Positions 62,637 to 64,000 of a stretch of DNA of 64,000 bases are shown one piece after another. The DNA lies in NCBI GenBank assembly GCA_903872505.1, contig CAIQKV010000044.1, positions 1 through 64,000 of the forward strand, written 5' to 3'. Numbering within the stretch: the first letter of the stretch is position 1; each line of letters starts with the position of its first letter. The DNA comes from an uncultured Opitutia bacterium. GTDB lineage: Bacteria; Verrucomicrobiota; Verrucomicrobiia; Opitutales; Opitutaceae. The position numbers and the translations under genes were made by a program. The notes under the pieces were generated by a model. It had not been told where the DNA came from and made no database searches. It saw only the letters and a program-made list of their open reading frames with translations.

Positions 62637-62645
62637 CCATGCCCC

Positions 62646-63287
62646 ATGGCTTCCCCGGCCACCAGGCACCCCGCCGTCGCGCTCCTCGAGATCTACTCGC
62701 TCGGCGCCGCGCTGGTCGTGCTCGACCGCATCGAGAAGGCCGCGATCGTGCGCGTCCTGCAGGCGGAGCTGAACGACTATTACGGGCTGCTGCTCAAGCT
62801 CACGGGCGATTCCGATTCGCTGCGGATCGCCCTGGACTGCGCCCGTGTCGTCACGAAGGAAATGTCGGTGGCGCTCACCGCGGAGGTCCTCGATGCCCCC
62901 GATGCCGGCACCTGGAAGGTGATCGACAGCCCGCCGGAGTACCAGCCGCTGCTTGAACAAGAAGTCATTTTCATCCCTCGTCCCCACCAACTCTCCATGA
63001 CTGAAAAATCCAAAGTTCCCGACGCGCTCGGCCTGCTCGAAACGCAGGGCTTCACTGCCGTCACTGCCGCCACCGACGCCGCCTGCAAGGCCGCCAACGT
63101 GCGCGTCATCGCCAAGGAAAAACTCGGGGGCGGCTACGTCACCGTGATCTTCGAGGGCGAGGTCGCCGCCGTGACCGCCGCCGTCGACGCGGGCCGCTCG
63201 GCTGCCGAGGCGGTCGGCAAGCTGATCTCGGCGTACGTCATCGCCCGGCCCAGCGAGGGCGTCGGTCAGATCCTGACCCGCCTCTGA
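62646..63287 (+). CDS. Tandem bacterial microcompartment (BMC) shell protein
   Basis: 213 residues. Residues 126-208 are a textbook BMC domain: ALGLLETQGFTAVTAATDAACKAANVRVIAKEKLGGGYVTVIFEG...YVIARPSEGVGQIL. Residues about 10-85 (AVALLEIYSLGAALVVLDRIEKAAIVRVL) form a second, more diverged BMC domain like the first half of BMC-T proteins. A linker joins them. Met118 in the linker (ATG at 62997) begins MTEKSKVPDALGLLE, the usual start of a 96-residue BMC-H, in a locally AT-richer stretch, so an internal start or a recent gene fusion is possible. Shell proteins tile the wall of protein organelles; their presence links the operon's enzymes to a microcompartment. Confidence 0.85.
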   Translation: MASPATRHPAVALLEIYSLGAALVVLDRIEKAAIVRVLQAELNDYYGLLLKLTGDSDSLRIALDCARVVTKEMSVALTAEVLDAPDAGTWKVIDSPPEYQPLLEQEVIFIPRPHQLSMTEKSKVPDALGLLETQGFTAVTAATDAACKAANVRVIAKEKLGGGYVTVIFEGEVAAVTAAVDAGRSAAEAVGKLISAYVIARPSEGVGQILTRL

Positions 63288-64000
63288 TGCCGGTGTCGCG
63301 TCCAGCCCTGAAAACCGTCGCCGGCCAGCCCGGCTGGAGCTTCGCGAGTTCCCGCGCGCAGGCCTTTCTCACGCGGACCGGCGGGCACCTCGCCCCGGTC
63401 GTGTTCAAGCTCGGCCGGCGTTCCGTGCAGCCGTTCTCCATCACGCCGTGGGGCAAGGAGCCGCTGCCGGGCCAGCCGACGATGCTGCGGGTCGCCCGCG
63501 GCGATTTTTTCTGCGTGCCGTTTGGCGGGAACGCGGAGCCCTTCCGCGGTGAGCGCCATCCGCCGCACGGCGAGACCGCCAACCGCGACTGGCGGCTGGA
63601 GTCGCTCGAGCGCGCGGCCGGCGCGGTCACCCTGCACACCTCGATGCAGACCCGGGCGCGCCGCGGGCGGGTGGACAAGAAGCTCACGCTCCGCGACGGC
63701 CACACGGCGGTGTACTGCGAGCACGTGCTTTCCGGTTTCTCCGGGCCGATGCCGATCGGCACGCACCCCATGCTGCTGTTCCCAGACCAGCCGGGCGCCG
63801 GCTACATTTCCACGAGCGCGTTCAAGCGCGGCTACGTGGTGCCGAGTGACTGGGAGAAACCCGAGGCGTGCGGCTATTCGCTCCTGAAGCTCGGCGCGGC
63901 GTTTTCCTCGCTCGCGCGCGTCCCCGCCAGCGCCGGCGGCACGATCGACCTAACCCGGTATCCGGCCCGCCGCGGTTTCGAGGAGCTGGTGCAGCTCGTC
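63287..64000 (+). CDS. Mutarotase-superfamily-like protein, cut by right window edge
   Basis: 238 residues are visible from the ATG at 63287, whose A is the last base of the preceding TGA (TGATG), so translation is coupled. The track lacks it because no stop lies in the window. Beta-rich, with HPPHGETANRDWRLE and SFGGNAEPF-like sequence (PFGGNAEPFRGERH) recalling aldose 1-epimerase-like carbohydrate folds, and MPIGTHPMLLFPD. No transmembrane segment or signal. It may bind or epimerise the sugar of the pathway. Family call tentative. Confidence 0.6.
   Translation, partial: MPVSRPALKTVAGQPGWSFASSRAQAFLTRTGGHLAPVVFKLGRRSVQPFSITPWGKEPLPGQPTMLRVARGDFFCVPFGGNAEPFRGERHPPHGETANRDWRLESLERAAGAVTLHTSMQTRARRGRVDKKLTLRDGHTAVYCEHVLSGFSGPMPIGTHPMLLFPDQPGAGYISTSAFKRGYVVPSDWEKPEACGYSLLKLGAAFSSLARVPASAGGTIDLTRYPARRGFEELVQLV

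Overview
This is a GC-rich stretch (roughly 70 percent GC in most genes) of a Gram-negative bacterial chromosome, most likely a member of the Verrucomicrobiota, class Opitutae. That placement is inferred from the gene mix: a TIGR03790-type protein, DUF5069, a DUF2961 (GH172-like) protein, SufT beside SufBCD, a xylose isomerase of the long class, many secreted lipoproteins, weak ribosome binding sites, and a bacterial microcompartment shell gene next to sugar-acid type enzymes. LpxA and an LptG-like permease show an outer membrane with lipopolysaccharide. No tRNA, rRNA or CRISPR array was seen. No gene-free gap exceeds 300 bases. The long reverse-strand and forward-strand ORFs in the track (up to 1344 aa) are GC-driven shadows.

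Layout. 1-1639 is the chaperone HtpG, cut by the left edge. 1757-3739 is a large lipoprotein. 3741-8359 is a complete branched-chain amino acid ABC transporter, livKHMGF, on the minus strand. 8504-13228 holds an LptG-like permease, DgkA, a lipoprotein, a 2OG-Fe(II) oxygenase-like protein and an M14 carboxypeptidase. 13253-23230 is nutrient acquisition: POT peptide transporter, heparinase II/III-like lyase, an orphan extracellular solute-binding protein with a small helical-repeat partner, two lipoproteins, an MFS transporter and a DUF2961/GH172-like protein. 23288-25087 has a methyltransferase and then an AT-richer, HNH-like zinc-finger gene that looks acquired. 25189-33794 holds xylA, then a plus-strand run aroB, nuclease-fold-like ORF, lpxA, pdxA, A-type Fe-S carrier, infC, cell-wall amidase and an S1/P1-like nuclease. 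33849-40604 has an EamA half-transporter, crcB under a fluoride riboswitch, a TIGR03790 protein, clpP, adenine deaminase and a GT-C-like membrane protein. 40697-45375 is a suf operon led by an Irr-like Fur-family regulator, with two operator-like palindromes upstream. 45485-56391 is housekeeping: VanY-like peptidase, DUF5069, trxB, M19 dipeptidase, esterase, UvrD-like helicase, DUF4139 protein, proB, frr and pyrH. 56574-58040 has a GNAT acetyltransferase and a GH29-like protein.

The right end (58211-64000) is the most striking part. A tightly packed operon runs off the window. It encodes an HpaI-type aldolase fused to two cupins, a D-2-hydroxyacid dehydrogenase, a short-chain dehydrogenase, a TIM-barrel sugar isomerase/epimerase, a protein with two bacterial microcompartment (BMC) shell domains, and a mutarotase-like protein. 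I read it as a candidate microcompartment-linked route for a sugar or sugar acid that ends in aldol cleavage. The in-frame ATG before the second shell domain could yield both a tandem and a single-domain shell protein.

Many intergenic regions carry short palindromic repeats of several families: GTAG-headed hairpins, GGCAYGGGT hairpins, twin 56-bp palindromes, a MITE-like 101-bp element and a 92-bp element with 13-bp inverted ends. They are often paired head to head like BIMEs, which suggests a REP/RAYT-type system elsewhere in the genome. One repeat pair lies inside the 5' end of a coding sequence.
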